From assembly GCF_003946915.1 (NCBI RefSeq), contig NZ_RPOC01000020.1, positions 1 to 64,000 on the forward strand: a stretch of DNA of 64,000 nt. Direction: 5' to 3'. The position numbers and the translations under genes are program-made. Source of the stretch: Flavobacterium ustbae (GTDB lineage Bacteria; Bacteroidota; Bacteroidia; Flavobacteriales; Flavobacteriaceae). Below, piece by piece: positions 8,448-17,230 of this stretch. Positions within the stretch are counted from its first letter, which is position 1. Every line of letters begins with the position of its first letter. The notes under the pieces are model-generated. The model searched no databases and was not told the DNA's origin. It saw only the letters and a list, made by a program, of their open reading frames with translations.

Positions 8448-9488
8448 TTGAGTCTAAAGAAAATAATCACAATAAGTGCCGTAGCCATAATTTCAGTTTT
8501 ATTGATTTATGGTTTTATTTTAATCAGTAAAATTTTTAGTTCTAATACTAAATTTGAAGAAAAAGAAGTATACGTTTATGTGCCAACAGATGCTAACTAT
8601 GCTGATGTAAAAAAGATTTTAGCACCTTATGTCAAAAATTTTGACAATTTTGAAATGGTTGCAGAAAAAAGAGATTATCCAGAAAATGTAAAATCGGGTC
8701 GTTTCCTTTTAAAGAAAGACATGAACAATATCGATTTGGTTCGTGCCATGCGTTCTAATATTCCAGTTAAATTGGTTTTTAATAATCAAGAACGTTTAGA
8801 GAATTTTGCCGGAAGAATTGGTGCCGAAATCGAAGCTGATAGTACATCATTAGTAAAAGCATTTAAAGATCCTGCTTTCTTAGAAGCAAACGGATTTAAT
8901 GAAGAGAATGTTTTTGCCATGTTTATTCCAAATACTTATGAGGTTTATTGGAATACTTCTGCAGAAAAATTCCGTGATAAAATGATAAAGGAATATCATA
9001 ATTTCTGGACAGATGAAAGAATTGCAAAAGCTAAGGCGCAGGGTTTAACTCCAGTTCAGGCAACTATTCTGGCTTCAATTGTTCACAAAGAATCTGTTAA
9101 AAAAGACGAAAGACCTCGTATTGCGGGCGTTTACTTAAACCGTCTTCGTTTAGAAATGCCATTACAAGCTGATCCAACAGTTATTTATGCTTTGAAACTG
9201 AGAGATAATAATTTTGATCAAGTGATTAAAAGAGTTTTTTATAATGATTTGGTAATGAGGTCTCCATATAATACTTATGTAAATAAAGGACTTCCGCCGG
9301 GGCCAATTGCAATGCCAGATATTACAGCTCTGGAAGCGGTTTTAAACCCTGAAAAAAACGATTATATTTATTTCTGTGCAAGTGTTGAACGTTTCGGATA
9401 TCATGAATTTGCAGCCACATTGGCAGAACACAATGTAAATGCTAAAAAATATTCAGATTGGATCGCTAGTCAAGGCGTAACAAGATAA
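8448..9488 (+). CDS. mltG: Endolytic murein transglycosylase MltG (YceG-like)
   Basis: Inner-membrane lytic transglycosylase that cuts nascent glycan strands. Starts with TTG, since no ATG is available near the conserved N-terminus. One membrane segment at residues 5-27, then a LysM-like subdomain and the YceG catalytic domain. The catalytic Glu is E215 in ASIVHKES, followed by RPRIAGVYLNRL and the MPLQADPTVIYAL stretch. Length 346 aa is normal. It is the last gene of the dapF row, with a strong terminator after it. Confidence 0.95.
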   Translation: MSLKKIITISAVAIISVLLIYGFILISKIFSSNTKFEEKEVYVYVPTDANYADVKKILAPYVKNFDNFEMVAEKRDYPENVKSGRFLLKKDMNNIDLVRAMRSNIPVKLVFNNQERLENFAGRIGAEIEADSTSLVKAFKDPAFLEANGFNEENVFAMFIPNTYEVYWNTSAEKFRDKMIKEYHNFWTDERIAKAKAQGLTPVQATILASIVHKESVKKDERPRIAGVYLNRLRLEMPLQADPTVIYALKLRDNNFDQVIKRVFYNDLVMRSPYNTYVNKGLPPGPIAMPDITALEAVLNPEKNDYIYFCASVERFGYHEFAATLAEHNVNAKKYSDWIASQGVTR

Positions 9489-9514
9489 AAAATTTAGTGA
9501 TCTAAAAAAGATTT

Positions 9515-9546
9515 AAAACCGAAGTGAATTTCACTTCGGTTTTTTT
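9515..9546 (+). terminator. Terminator after mltG
   Basis: Perfect stem aaaaccgaagtgaa / ttcacttcggtttt with no loop bases beyond the turn, followed by a T-run. Confidence 0.9.
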
Positions 9547-9904
9547 ATTCTAAAATATTTTAAAAACCAAAAATATGAAATTCCTAATTTGTATGTTTTT
9601 TTGATATTTATTAATAAAAAAATAGGCAATTTTTAAAGTTGAATTTTATAATATTCAAAAACTGTCTTTCAAAATTTGAAGAAAAAATAATCTTTTTAAG
9701 TAAGATAATTCTTTCTTTTTATTAAAAAATGCTTAAAATTTATATAAAATGAATTTTTTTTTGGCCTTAAATTTTGGTTTTTAAGGTTAAAAAATTGTTA
9801 CCAAAATCTTTCGGAATCTATTACTATAGCTGGGATGAAAGCGATTTTTGAAATTATGCTAAAAACGCTAAAACCTTGATTTTAAGCATATTTTAAAAAT
9901 GTCT
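9547..9904. other. Long AT-rich gene-free stretch
   Basis: About 360 bases with no open frame, repeat family member or RNA gene that I recognise. Its right end leads into the promoter of the gene at 9962. Confidence 0.5.
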
Positions 9905-9912
9905 TATCTTTG
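9905..9912 (+). promoter_or_regulatory. Promoter of the lysozyme-fold gene, -7 element
   Basis: tatctttg followed by cacc is a near-ideal flavobacterial -7 region. The leader of about 43 nt contains a small inverted repeat, ttcaaga (9925-9931) and tcttgaa (9943-9949), that could fold near the start codon. Confidence 0.6.
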
Positions 9913-9961
9913 CACCGTAGAAATTTCAAGAGAGTGACAGTGTCTTGAAGAAAAACAATTT

Positions 9962-10600
9962 ATGATAAAGAAATGGTATTTTTATGCGAGTTTAGTCGTT
10001 ATTATTACATTTTTAAGTTTGGGATTTATTCCCTCTAGCCACGAAACCAAACCTTGGTTTTTAATTGAAAAAACAGATGGATCAGAATATATTTTTCCAT
10101 CTAAAGAAAAGGATGATTATCCCAATACAAACGTCCCATTCACAGGAAATCATCTTATAGGATTTAAAGAAGCAGTAGCTTTTAAAGAATCGCAAGGGAA
10201 GTACAGATTAGTAAATTCTCTTGGTTATATGGGCAAATATCAATTTGGTTCTAAAGCTTTAAGAGCTATCGGAATTAATGATAATAAAGCCTTTTTAAAA
10301 GATCCTGCTCTACAAGAAAAAGCCTTCACAGCTTTGTTAGCCAAAAACAAATGGATTTTAAGAAATGAAATCAAAAGGTATGAAGGCAAAATCATTAGTG
10401 GTATTGAAATTACCGAATCTGGAATTTTAGCTGCGGCGCATTTAGGTGGCGCAGGTTCTGTAAAGAACTTTTTCAAAAACAAAGGAAGCAGACATTTTAG
10501 AGATGCTTTTGGAACTTCTTTGAGAAGCTATATGAGAGATTTTGCAGGTTACGATCTTTCTTTTATAGAAGCAGACAGTAACGCAACAGTTAATGACTAA
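9962..10600 (+). CDS. Exported lysozyme-fold protein, probable peptidoglycan hydrolase
   Basis: 212 aa with an N-terminal membrane or signal segment (residues 5-24). The middle, FKEAVAFKESQGKYRLVNSLGYMGKYQFG (begins at residue 68), has the pattern of transglycosylase/lysozyme folds, where an early Glu (E70 or E76) precedes a G-x-x-G-x-YQ element. Later GILAAAHLGGAGSVKNFF resembles the AH-GG-G motif of phage-type and SLT-like muramidases. No LysM repeat is present even though relatives are often annotated as LysM proteins. Single gene between two terminators, beside mltG. Enzyme activity is inference. Confidence 0.7.
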   Translation: MIKKWYFYASLVVIITFLSLGFIPSSHETKPWFLIEKTDGSEYIFPSKEKDDYPNTNVPFTGNHLIGFKEAVAFKESQGKYRLVNSLGYMGKYQFGSKALRAIGINDNKAFLKDPALQEKAFTALLAKNKWILRNEIKRYEGKIISGIEITESGILAAAHLGGAGSVKNFFKNKGSRHFRDAFGTSLRSYMRDFAGYDLSFIEADSNATVND

Positions 10601-10604
10601 ACGT

Positions 10605-10640
10605 AAAAAGAAAAATCCCTTTAAGGGATTTTTCTTTTTT
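10605..10640. terminator. Bidirectional terminator
   Basis: A long near-perfect inverted repeat (aaaaagaaaaatccctt / aagggatttttcttttt) ends both the plus-strand gene at 10600 and the minus-strand mutase gene whose stop is at 10639. Confidence 0.9.
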
Positions 10641-12771
10641 AATCTATTAAGGCTTCTAAGATTTTTATAGCTGCTTCACTTATTTTAGTTCCTGGACCAA
10701 AAACGGCCGATGCTCCAGCGTCAAACAAGAACTGATAGTCCTGAGACGGAATTACACCACCAACAATTACCATTATATCATCTCGTCCGTGTTTTTTGAG
10801 TTCTTCTATAACTTGCGGAACCAATGTTTTATGACCCGCCGCAAGTGATGAAACGCCTAAAATATGAACGTCATTTTCTACAGCTTGTTTTGCAGCTTCT
10901 GCGGGAGTTTGAAACAAAGGGCCAATGTCAACATCAAAACCTACATCGGCGTAGCCTGTAGCTACAACTTTTGCTCCACGATCGTGTCCATCTTGTCCCA
11001 TTTTGGCAATCATAATTCTAGGACGTCTTCCTTCTTGTTTGGCAAAAATATCTGCTAGATTTTTTGCCTTCTCAAAATTCTCGTCATTCTTTATCGCTGC
11101 ACTATACACTCCGCTAAAAGATTTAATTTGCGCTTTAAAACGGCCAAAGACAGTTTCCAATGCATTGCTTATTTCGCCTAGTGTTGCTCTGTTTCTAGCG
11201 GCTTCAATGGCATTTTCTAATAAGTTTCCTTGACCTGTTTGTGCACAAAGGATTAATTTTTCTAGTGACTTATTTACTTTTTCAGAATCCCGTGTTCGTT
11301 TTATTTCTTCAAGACGTTCGACTTGCTGTTTACGAACTAGCTGATTGTCTACATCTAAAATGTCCAACGGATCTTCTTTTTCTAAACGATATTTATTTAC
11401 ACCGACAATAATATCTTGTCCGCTGTCAATTCTTGCTTGTTTTCTTGCCGCAGCTTCTTCAATTCGAAGTTTCGGAATTCCAGCTTCAATAGCTTTTGTC
11501 ATTCCGCCGAGTTCTTCTACTTCTTCAATTAATTTCCAAGTTTTTTCGACGATATTATTAGTCAAGCTTTCAACATAATAACTGCCAGCCCAAGGATCAA
11601 CCGTTTTTGTAATTTTAGTTTCTTCCTGAAGAAATATTTGAGTATTTCTGGCAATTCTAGCGGAGAAATCTGTCGGAAGTGCAATAGCCTCATCTAAAGC
11701 ATTGGTATGTAAAGATTGCGTTCCTCCAAAAACCGCCGCAGAAGCTTCAATGCAAGTTCTTGCCACATTATTAAACGGATCTTGTTCGGTCAAACTCCAT
11801 CCGCTGGTTTGGCAATGTGTTCGCAATGCTAGAGATTTGTCACTTTTTGGATTGAACTGTTTTAATAATTTAGCCCAAATCATACGTCCAGCCCTCATCT
11901 TGGCAATTTCCATAAAATGATTCATACCAATTGCCCAAAAGAAAGACAATCGTGGTGCAAAGTCATCAATAGTCATTCCTGTAGATAATCCAGTTCTGAT
12001 ATATTCTAAACCATCTGCCAAAGTATAAGCTAATTCAATATCTGCGGTTGCACCAGCTTCTTGCATGTGATATCCAGAAATAGAGATCGAATTGAATTTT
12101 GGCATTTTTTTGCTCGTAAATTCAAAAATATCAGCAATAATTTTCATCGAAGGAGTGGGAGGATAGATATAGGTATTTCGTACCATAAACTCCTTTAAAA
12201 TATCGTTTTGGATGGTTCCTGCTAATTTTTCAGGAGAAACACCTTGTTCTTCAGCTGCAACAATATAAAATGCCATAATTGGAAGAACAGCTCCGTTCAT
12301 AGTCATAGAAACAGACATTTCATCTAACGGAATCTGGTCGAAAAGCACTTTCATGTCTTCTACAGAATCTATCGCAACGCCTGCTTTTCCGACATCGCCC
12401 ACAACTCTTTCATGATCTGAATCATAACCGCGATGTGTAGGAAGATCAAAAGCAATGGAAAGTCCTTTTTGTCCCGCGGCTAAATTTTTTCTGTAAAAGG
12501 AATTGCTCTCCTCTGCTGTAGAAAATCCAGCATATTGACGGATTGTCCATGGACGTCTTACGTACATTGTGGCATATGGACCGCGTAAGTTAGGCGCAAA
12601 ACCAGCTCCGAAATCAAGAAATTCTAAATCTTCGATATCTTTCTCCGAATAGTTTTTTTTGATTTCAATTCCTTCAGCAGTCGTAAAGTTTTCGGTCAAG
12701 TTTTCTAATTCTTGACTTTCAACTTTCAACTTTTGACTTTGAAGCGTAATATGTTTAAGGTCTTTTCTCAA
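10639..12771 (-). CDS. mcmA: Methylmalonyl-CoA mutase, large (catalytic) subunit
   Basis: Adenosylcobalamin enzyme interconverting methylmalonyl-CoA and succinyl-CoA. The catalytic TIM barrel occupies roughly residues 60-560 (YATMYVRRPWTIRQYAGFS, SISGYHMQEAGA). The B12-binding Rossmann domain runs from 583 to the end, with the cobalt-ligand motif DGHDRG (His about residue 596) and GGVIPSQD. Residues 8-20 (LQSQKLKVESQEL) are encoded by a short tandem DNA repeat resembling intergenic repeats elsewhere here. The small-subunit gene lies 576 bp upstream, separated by a toxin-antitoxin-like pair, and the accessory GTPase MeaB is 43 kb away. scpA and mutB are also used as names. Confidence 0.96.
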   Translation of the reverse strand: MRKDLKHITLQSQKLKVESQELENLTENFTTAEGIEIKKNYSEKDIEDLEFLDFGAGFAPNLRGPYATMYVRRPWTIRQYAGFSTAEESNSFYRKNLAAGQKGLSIAFDLPTHRGYDSDHERVVGDVGKAGVAIDSVEDMKVLFDQIPLDEMSVSMTMNGAVLPIMAFYIVAAEEQGVSPEKLAGTIQNDILKEFMVRNTYIYPPTPSMKIIADIFEFTSKKMPKFNSISISGYHMQEAGATADIELAYTLADGLEYIRTGLSTGMTIDDFAPRLSFFWAIGMNHFMEIAKMRAGRMIWAKLLKQFNPKSDKSLALRTHCQTSGWSLTEQDPFNNVARTCIEASAAVFGGTQSLHTNALDEAIALPTDFSARIARNTQIFLQEETKITKTVDPWAGSYYVESLTNNIVEKTWKLIEEVEELGGMTKAIEAGIPKLRIEEAAARKQARIDSGQDIIVGVNKYRLEKEDPLDILDVDNQLVRKQQVERLEEIKRTRDSEKVNKSLEKLILCAQTGQGNLLENAIEAARNRATLGEISNALETVFGRFKAQIKSFSGVYSAAIKNDENFEKAKNLADIFAKQEGRRPRIMIAKMGQDGHDRGAKVVATGYADVGFDVDIGPLFQTPAEAAKQAVENDVHILGVSSLAAGHKTLVPQVIEELKKHGRDDIMVIVGGVIPSQDYQFLFDAGASAVFGPGTKISEAAIKILEALID

Positions 12772-12785
12772 TTGTAAAATATTAT

Positions 12786-13076
12786 TTAAAATTGGTTTAG
12801 TTCACTATTTCTGGATGTGTGAAAAATGGATTTTATAACAATCTTATTATCGTAAATAGAATAATGTATGGCGTAAGGAAAAGTCTTTAAAAAGATAATT
12901 CTTGTTTTGTCATATCTTATTTGGAATAAGAATGGATCTTTTTTTAGAATTGCAAGGCTTGCTTTAAATGAATCGTTAAATCTTATTGCTAAATTAGGGT
13001 GAATGTCTTTGTACCAAAGCAATGACTTTTTATAATCTGACTTTGCTTCTGTAATAATCTCTATTTTATAATTCAT
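12786..13076 (-). CDS. RelE/ParE-family toxin-like protein
   Basis: About 96 aa starting at the ATG at 13076 (an in-frame TTG sits two codons earlier). The pattern IEIITEAKSDYKKSLLWYKDIHPNLAIRF, then LKKDPFLFQIRYDKTRIIFLKTFPYAIHYSI is typical of the ParE/RelE fold: a helical hairpin followed by a beta-sheet. ParE members poison gyrase and RelE members cleave mRNA on ribosomes, and which applies is unknown. The start overlaps the upstream antitoxin-like gene by 11 bp, showing translational coupling. It sits just 14 bp before the mutase large-subunit start, so the pair interrupts the mutase operon. Confidence 0.85.
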   Translation of the reverse strand: MNYKIEIITEAKSDYKKSLLWYKDIHPNLAIRFNDSFKASLAILKKDPFLFQIRYDKTRIIFLKTFPYAIHYSIYDNKIVIKSIFHTSRNSELNQF

Positions 13077-13302
13077 TTTCAATTTCCTTTAAAAAATCAT
13101 CAATGTCAGTCGCATCGCTTGGATTTTTTAAGTATTTCTCTGTCCTTTCTCTCACTTGGTCAATTTGCCACTGTGGAATTTTGTATTCATTATTTTGAAT
13201 AGGCAAAATAATTACTTCTACTTCATCTGCTTTAAAATCATCAGGTAAAATAACAGTTACTGAATGGTTTTTAACCGTTATTATTTGTCTAATTGCTTCC
13301 AT
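13066..13302 (-). CDS. Antitoxin-like protein paired with ParE-type toxin
   Basis: 78-aa acidic-tailed protein. The N-terminus (AIRQIITVKNHSVTVILPDDFKADEVEVIILP) resembles a short beta-rich DNA-binding or dimerisation module, and the C-terminus (VRERTEKYLKNPSDATDIDDFLKEIENEL) is a predicted amphipathic helix of the kind that wraps a toxin. Order (antitoxin first) and overlap with the ParE-like gene support a type II pair. No known antitoxin family is recognised with confidence. Confidence 0.75.
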   Translation of the reverse strand: MEAIRQIITVKNHSVTVILPDDFKADEVEVIILPIQNNEYKIPQWQIDQVRERTEKYLKNPSDATDIDDFLKEIENEL

Positions 13303-13347
13303 AATTATTTAGGTTTATATTCAAATATAGATTTTTGAAATCAATTT

Positions 13348-14712
13348 CTATTCTAATTCCAATCTTTCTTGCTCCATTTTCTCCGCCAATCTTTTTTCGA
13401 TTATCGGTGTAATTAATGTTTTTCTTGGTTTGATTTTAACGAAAGGAAACAATTCTAAATCGTGTTTCATTTGGTCTTCTTTGTTCGGATATTTATTTGT
13501 GCCTACTAAAATTTCTTTTTTAGCATTAAATAATTCTTGTTCTTTATTGGCGCTTTCCTGAATTTTCTTTTTGATTGTTCCTTCATTTAGAAGTTTTAAA
13601 AATCCGCCGTTTGATTCGATTTCTTTAAATAAGGCTAGACTTTTTTCGGCGAGTTGCATCGTTAAACTTTCGATATAATAGCTTCCGTCGGCTGGATTGT
13701 CTACTTTGTCAAAGTAACTTTCGTGTTTTAAAATTAAAAGCTGGTTTCTAGCAATTCGATCGCCAAATTCGTTGTCTTTATGATATAAAGCATCATATGG
13801 TAAATTAGCGATTGCATCTGCACCTCCCAAAATTGCTGACATGCATTCAGTCGTCGTGCGTAGCATATTTACATTATAATCGTAAATCGTTTTATTGCGT
13901 TTGGTTGGCGTTACCAATAAATGGCATTTAATTTCTGAATTATATTCTGCAACAGTTAAGTCGAAAAGCATTCGAAGTGCACGAAGTTTAGCAATTTCGA
14001 AGAAATAATTTGTCCCAACTGAAACTTGAAAAACAATTGATTTTGCAGTATCAGTAAAACGGTTTAGATATTCGTTTGCATGCGCTAAGCTGTAAGCAAT
14101 TTGTTGTGTGATATTTGCTCCCGAATTTTGATACAATCCTAAATCTACACTTAGTATATTTAAGTTAGTTGTATTTTTAAAAACCAGATTTAAAGTATCA
14201 AAATTTGTTTTTTCAGAAGTGGAAAACCAATTTCCTTCACGTGCTAATTGCCCGATTGGATCAAAATTGCAATAAAAAAGTGCTTTTTTCTGTAAAGAAA
14301 TAGTATCTAATTTTTTTACGAAATCGATTGAAATGAAACTGAAATGAAAATAAACGGTTCTATTTTCTAAAGGAAGATTTTCCAATAATTTCTCAATGTC
14401 GATTTTTTCGTTTTGAATAGTAAAACGAAGGCTTTCTGCACCTCTTTCTAAAGTGTTTAAAGCGCGTTCAATTGATTTTTCTATATCAAAAACAAAGATA
14501 TTCTGACAGATTTTAAAATCTGAGACTTGTGTATTTACATTTGCTGCTTTTGTAAATTCATCATTATGATAAAAAGGTTTTACCTGAATATCTTCTGGCG
14601 AATTCCAAATAACAGTCTGATTGTAATCGGCTCCATCCAATTCAAACTGAATTTTTTGTTTCCATTGTTTGGATGAAATCGGATTAAAATCGTCGAATAG
14701 GTTAGTGGCCAT
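13348..14712 (-). CDS. mcmB: Methylmalonyl-CoA mutase, small subunit
   Basis: 454 aa related to the mutase barrel (LFDDFNPISSKQWKQKIQFELDGADYNQTVIW, later ECMSAILGGADAIANLPYDALY) but without the DxHxxG cobalamin motif, as expected for the non-catalytic beta subunit of the heterodimer. It is shorter than the roughly 620-aa actinobacterial small subunits because the C-terminal domain is missing, as is common in Bacteroidota. Only 14 bp separate it from the FtsB-like gene upstream. Its partner gene lies beyond the toxin-antitoxin-like pair. Confidence 0.92.
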   Translation of the reverse strand: MATNLFDDFNPISSKQWKQKIQFELDGADYNQTVIWNSPEDIQVKPFYHNDEFTKAANVNTQVSDFKICQNIFVFDIEKSIERALNTLERGAESLRFTIQNEKIDIEKLLENLPLENRTVYFHFSFISIDFVKKLDTISLQKKALFYCNFDPIGQLAREGNWFSTSEKTNFDTLNLVFKNTTNLNILSVDLGLYQNSGANITQQIAYSLAHANEYLNRFTDTAKSIVFQVSVGTNYFFEIAKLRALRMLFDLTVAEYNSEIKCHLLVTPTKRNKTIYDYNVNMLRTTTECMSAILGGADAIANLPYDALYHKDNEFGDRIARNQLLILKHESYFDKVDNPADGSYYIESLTMQLAEKSLALFKEIESNGGFLKLLNEGTIKKKIQESANKEQELFNAKKEILVGTNKYPNKEDQMKHDLELFPFVKIKPRKTLITPIIEKRLAEKMEQERLELE

Positions 14713-14726
14713 TTTATGTTGTTTGA

Positions 14727-15059
14727 TTATTCTTTTTCTTGAATCGTGTCTCCTTCAAATTGAATGATGTAAATATCTTCGCTGTCTTTTTTCATAAAAT
14801 ACTTCTCGCGTGCGTATTTTTCAATTTGTTCAGGATTTTTAAGCAATTTGATCTGCTCTTGATCTTTTTTGATTTCTTCCTGATAATATTTTTTATTATC
14901 CTGAAGTTCATTGATTTGTCCATCTAAAAAGCGATGGTCAAAATAGGAGTAATTGTCTAAAAATAACATCCAAACGATAAAAAATAGCAAAACCCAAACA
15001 TATTTGTTTCCTAGGTATTTGAACCATTTCTTGTCTTTGTATGGATTTTTAAATTTCAT
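14727..15059 (-). CDS. FtsB/DivIC-like septum formation initiator
   Basis: About 110 aa. Short basic cytoplasmic end (MKFKNPYKDKKWFKYL), one membrane helix (residues about 19-35, WVLLFFIVWMLFL), then a periplasmic coiled coil (INELQDNKKYYQEEIKKDQEQIK) and the conserved NPEQIEKYAREKYFMKK motif typical of FtsB/DivIC. The ATG at 15059 is preferred over an upstream in-frame start at 15152, which would translate a repeat sequence. Works in the divisome with FtsL/FtsQ homologues. Co-transcription with mcmB and the uridine kinase gene upstream is possible but crosses the repeat-rich spacer 15060-15287. Confidence 0.9.
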   Translation of the reverse strand: MKFKNPYKDKKWFKYLGNKYVWVLLFFIVWMLFLDNYSYFDHRFLDGQINELQDNKKYYQEEIKKDQEQIKLLKNPEQIEKYAREKYFMKKDSEDIYIIQFEGDTIQEKE

Positions 15060-15099
15060 TTTTAAACGAATATTTTTTTGAATTTGAGTGTTGTCTTTA

Positions 15100-15266
15100 G
15101 CCCCGATAGTAGTGAAAATCCTTTTGTGCCTCGTTTTTTTAACGAGACACAAAAGATTACTTCACTTATTTTTTTATTTCAAGCGGAGTTCAGTGAACTT
15201 CGTTTGTAACGAATAGCGGGACACGAGCGAAGCGAATTGGCGTAGCAATCAGCTCCTAATTATTAT
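15100..15266. repeat. Composite structured intergenic repeat, copy A
   Basis: Contains tagccccgatagtagtgaaa, then a strong hairpin (cttttgtgcctcgtt / aacgagacacaaaag, 15121-15153, one mismatch), then agcggagttcagtgaacttcg and agcgggacacgagcg up to agctcctaatt. A diverged second copy with tagccctgatag, agcgaccagcggaagctc and atagcaggaat elements lies at 50206-50360. The order of blocks is similar. Confidence 0.55.
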
Positions 15267-15287
15267 GGTTTAAATTTACGATAAAAA

Positions 15288-15896
15288 TTATGAAATTCTC
15301 TGATTAATTACAGCTCGAACTACATCAATTGCTACCGTATTGTATTTGTCATTCGGGATAATGATGTCTGCAAAAGCCTTAGATGGTTCGATAAATTGCT
15401 CATGCATAGGTTTTAATGTTGTTTGATAACGATTTAAAACCTCGTCAATATCGCGTCCGCGTTCTGAAATATCTCTTTTTAAACGACGAATTAATCTTTC
15501 GTCAGAATCTGCATGAACGAAAATTTTAATATCAAACATATCTCTTAATTCTGGATTTGTCAGTATTAAAATTCCTTCTACAATCATTACTTTTCTTGGA
15601 TGAGTCGAAACGGTGTCGTCGGTTCTATTGTGCTGAATAAAAGAATAAACAGGCTGGTCAATTGTTTCGCCAGCTTTTAAGGCTTTTAAGTGTTTTACCA
15701 ACAACTCGAAATCAATCGCTCTCGGATGGTCAAAATTGATTAATGCTCTTTCGTCAAAAGACAAATTGGTAGTTTCTTTATAATAAGAATCTTGAGAAAT
15801 TACCCCAACTTCAGTATGTGGCAATTCGTTCATGATTTGGTGTACTACCGTTGTTTTTCCGCTTCCTGTTCCTCCTGCAATTCCTATAATGAGCAT
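15288..15896 (-). CDS. udk: Uridine kinase
   Basis: Phosphorylates uridine and cytidine in pyrimidine salvage. The 202-aa protein starts with the P-loop GIAGGTGSGKTT (residues 5-16) and has SQDSYYKE, FDHPRAIDFELL, VEGILIL and RLIRRLKRDISERGRD, the expected uridine-kinase signatures. Length is normal and the start is fixed by MLIIGIAGG. A minus-strand tatttttg box at 15922-15929 is a likely -7 element. Confidence 0.97.
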   Translation of the reverse strand: MLIIGIAGGTGSGKTTVVHQIMNELPHTEVGVISQDSYYKETTNLSFDERALINFDHPRAIDFELLVKHLKALKAGETIDQPVYSFIQHNRTDDTVSTHPRKVMIVEGILILTNPELRDMFDIKIFVHADSDERLIRRLKRDISERGRDIDEVLNRYQTTLKPMHEQFIEPSKAFADIIIPNDKYNTVAIDVVRAVINQRIS

Positions 15897-16191
15897 AAAT
15901 TTGATGTTATAATTTGTTTCGCAAAAATAATAATTTAACTGAATTGAATAAACATATTGTTTGTTTTAAACCATATAAGTGATGTAAGTTAATTTTAGTC
16001 CTGGATGATAATGAAAATAGTTTTCACTGAATTTATATCATATATAATGAGAAAAGAATAGATATTTCTTTTGAACATTACATAGACTGTCAATAATAAG
16101 TTGTGTAATTCTTTAAGCTAAAATGAACTTATAAATAAACTCTAAACTTATAATTCCTTATATGAACTTACATGGTAAAAAAAACTAAAAA
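15897..16191. other. AT-rich spacer upstream of udk
   Basis: Roughly 300 bases without a gene. The left end carries the udk -7 box (minus strand, 15922-15929). The rest shows no repeat or RNA I can name. Confidence 0.45.
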
Positions 16192-16219
16192 AAATCCCGA
16201 AAGTAAACCTTCGGGATTT
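16192..16219 (-). terminator. Terminator after the dienoyl-CoA-reductase-like SDR
   Basis: Stem aaatcccgaa / ttcgggattt with an 8-nt loop, followed on the minus strand by a long T-run. Confidence 0.85.
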
Positions 16220-16272
16220 CGTGCAATCAGTATAGTTTAAAAAAATATTCTGAATTTAGTAAGCACTTGTAA

Positions 16273-17154
16273 TTATTTATTCTTTTTTGCTTTTATCATC
16301 ATTTCAAGCTGATCCCAAAGTTCTTCTGGAATTGCTTCTAATAAGTTGAATTGTCCAGCGCCTTTTAACCATTCACCTCCGTCAATTGTGATTACATCTC
16401 CATTGATATAAGATGAAAAATCAGAAACTAAATAAGCTGCTAAATTGGCTAATTCCTGATGATCTCCAACTCTTTTTAATGGCACTTTTTTAGCCATATC
16501 GAATTTTTCTGAAAGATCTCCTGGCAATAATCTGTCCCAAGCTCCTTTTGTAGGGAATGGCCCTGGAGCAATGGCGTTGGAACGGATTCCGTATTTTGCC
16601 CATTCGACAGCCAAACTTCTAGTCATAGCTAAAACTCCAGCTTTTGCAGTAGCACTAGGAACAACGTAAGCAGAACCTGTCCAAGCATAAGTAGTAACGA
16701 TATTTAAAATCGTAGCCGATGTTTGTTTGGTGTCAATCCAGTGTTTTCCAAAGGCTAACGTACAGTTTTTAGAACCTTTAAGTACGATATCTATCACAGT
16801 ATCAAATGCATTTGCCGACAATCTTTCTGTTGGCGAAATGAAATTTCCTGCCGCATTGTTTAAAAGAACATCTACTTTTCCGAAGGCTTTTAAAGTTTCC
16901 TGAAGCATATTTTCTACTTCTTCATAATGACGAACGTCACATTGAAGTGGTAAACATTTACCTCCAGTTTCTTTTTCAAGTTCAGCAGCAGTAGTTTTTA
17001 ACTTTTCTAGATCTCTAGAAGTAATCGCTACTTGAGCTCCCAATTCGAGAAAATATTTGGTCATAGCTTTACCTAAACCGCTTCCGCCGCCTGTAACGAC
17101 AATGACTTTGCCTTGTAAAGCATCGTCACGTAACATCTTATCTGTGTAGCTCAT
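16273..17154 (-). CDS. SDR oxidoreductase, 2,4-dienoyl-CoA reductase-like
   Basis: 293-aa classical Rossmann SDR with GGGSGLGKAM (cofactor loop, about 22-31) and NNAAGNFISPTERLS. The active-site layout is that of mitochondrial/peroxisomal dienoyl-CoA reductases, not the usual YxxxK: the stretch TTYAWTGSAYVVPSATAKAG places Tyr in YAWTG and Lys in the ATAKAG element. It therefore probably removes double bonds of enoyl-CoA intermediates during degradation of unsaturated fatty acids with NADPH. Substrate is inferred. A minus-strand caatatta element (17171-17178) is a weak -7 candidate. Confidence 0.88.
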   Translation of the reverse strand: MSYTDKMLRDDALQGKVIVVTGGGSGLGKAMTKYFLELGAQVAITSRDLEKLKTTAAELEKETGGKCLPLQCDVRHYEEVENMLQETLKAFGKVDVLLNNAAGNFISPTERLSANAFDTVIDIVLKGSKNCTLAFGKHWIDTKQTSATILNIVTTYAWTGSAYVVPSATAKAGVLAMTRSLAVEWAKYGIRSNAIAPGPFPTKGAWDRLLPGDLSEKFDMAKKVPLKRVGDHQELANLAAYLVSDFSSYINGDVITIDGGEWLKGAGQFNLLEAIPEELWDQLEMMIKAKKNK

Positions 17155-17230
17155 ACTTTTTCTTTTTTTGCAATATTAGTTAAATAAAATAGGATGCATG
17201 CATAATAATGTTATAAAATATTGAAAAAAA

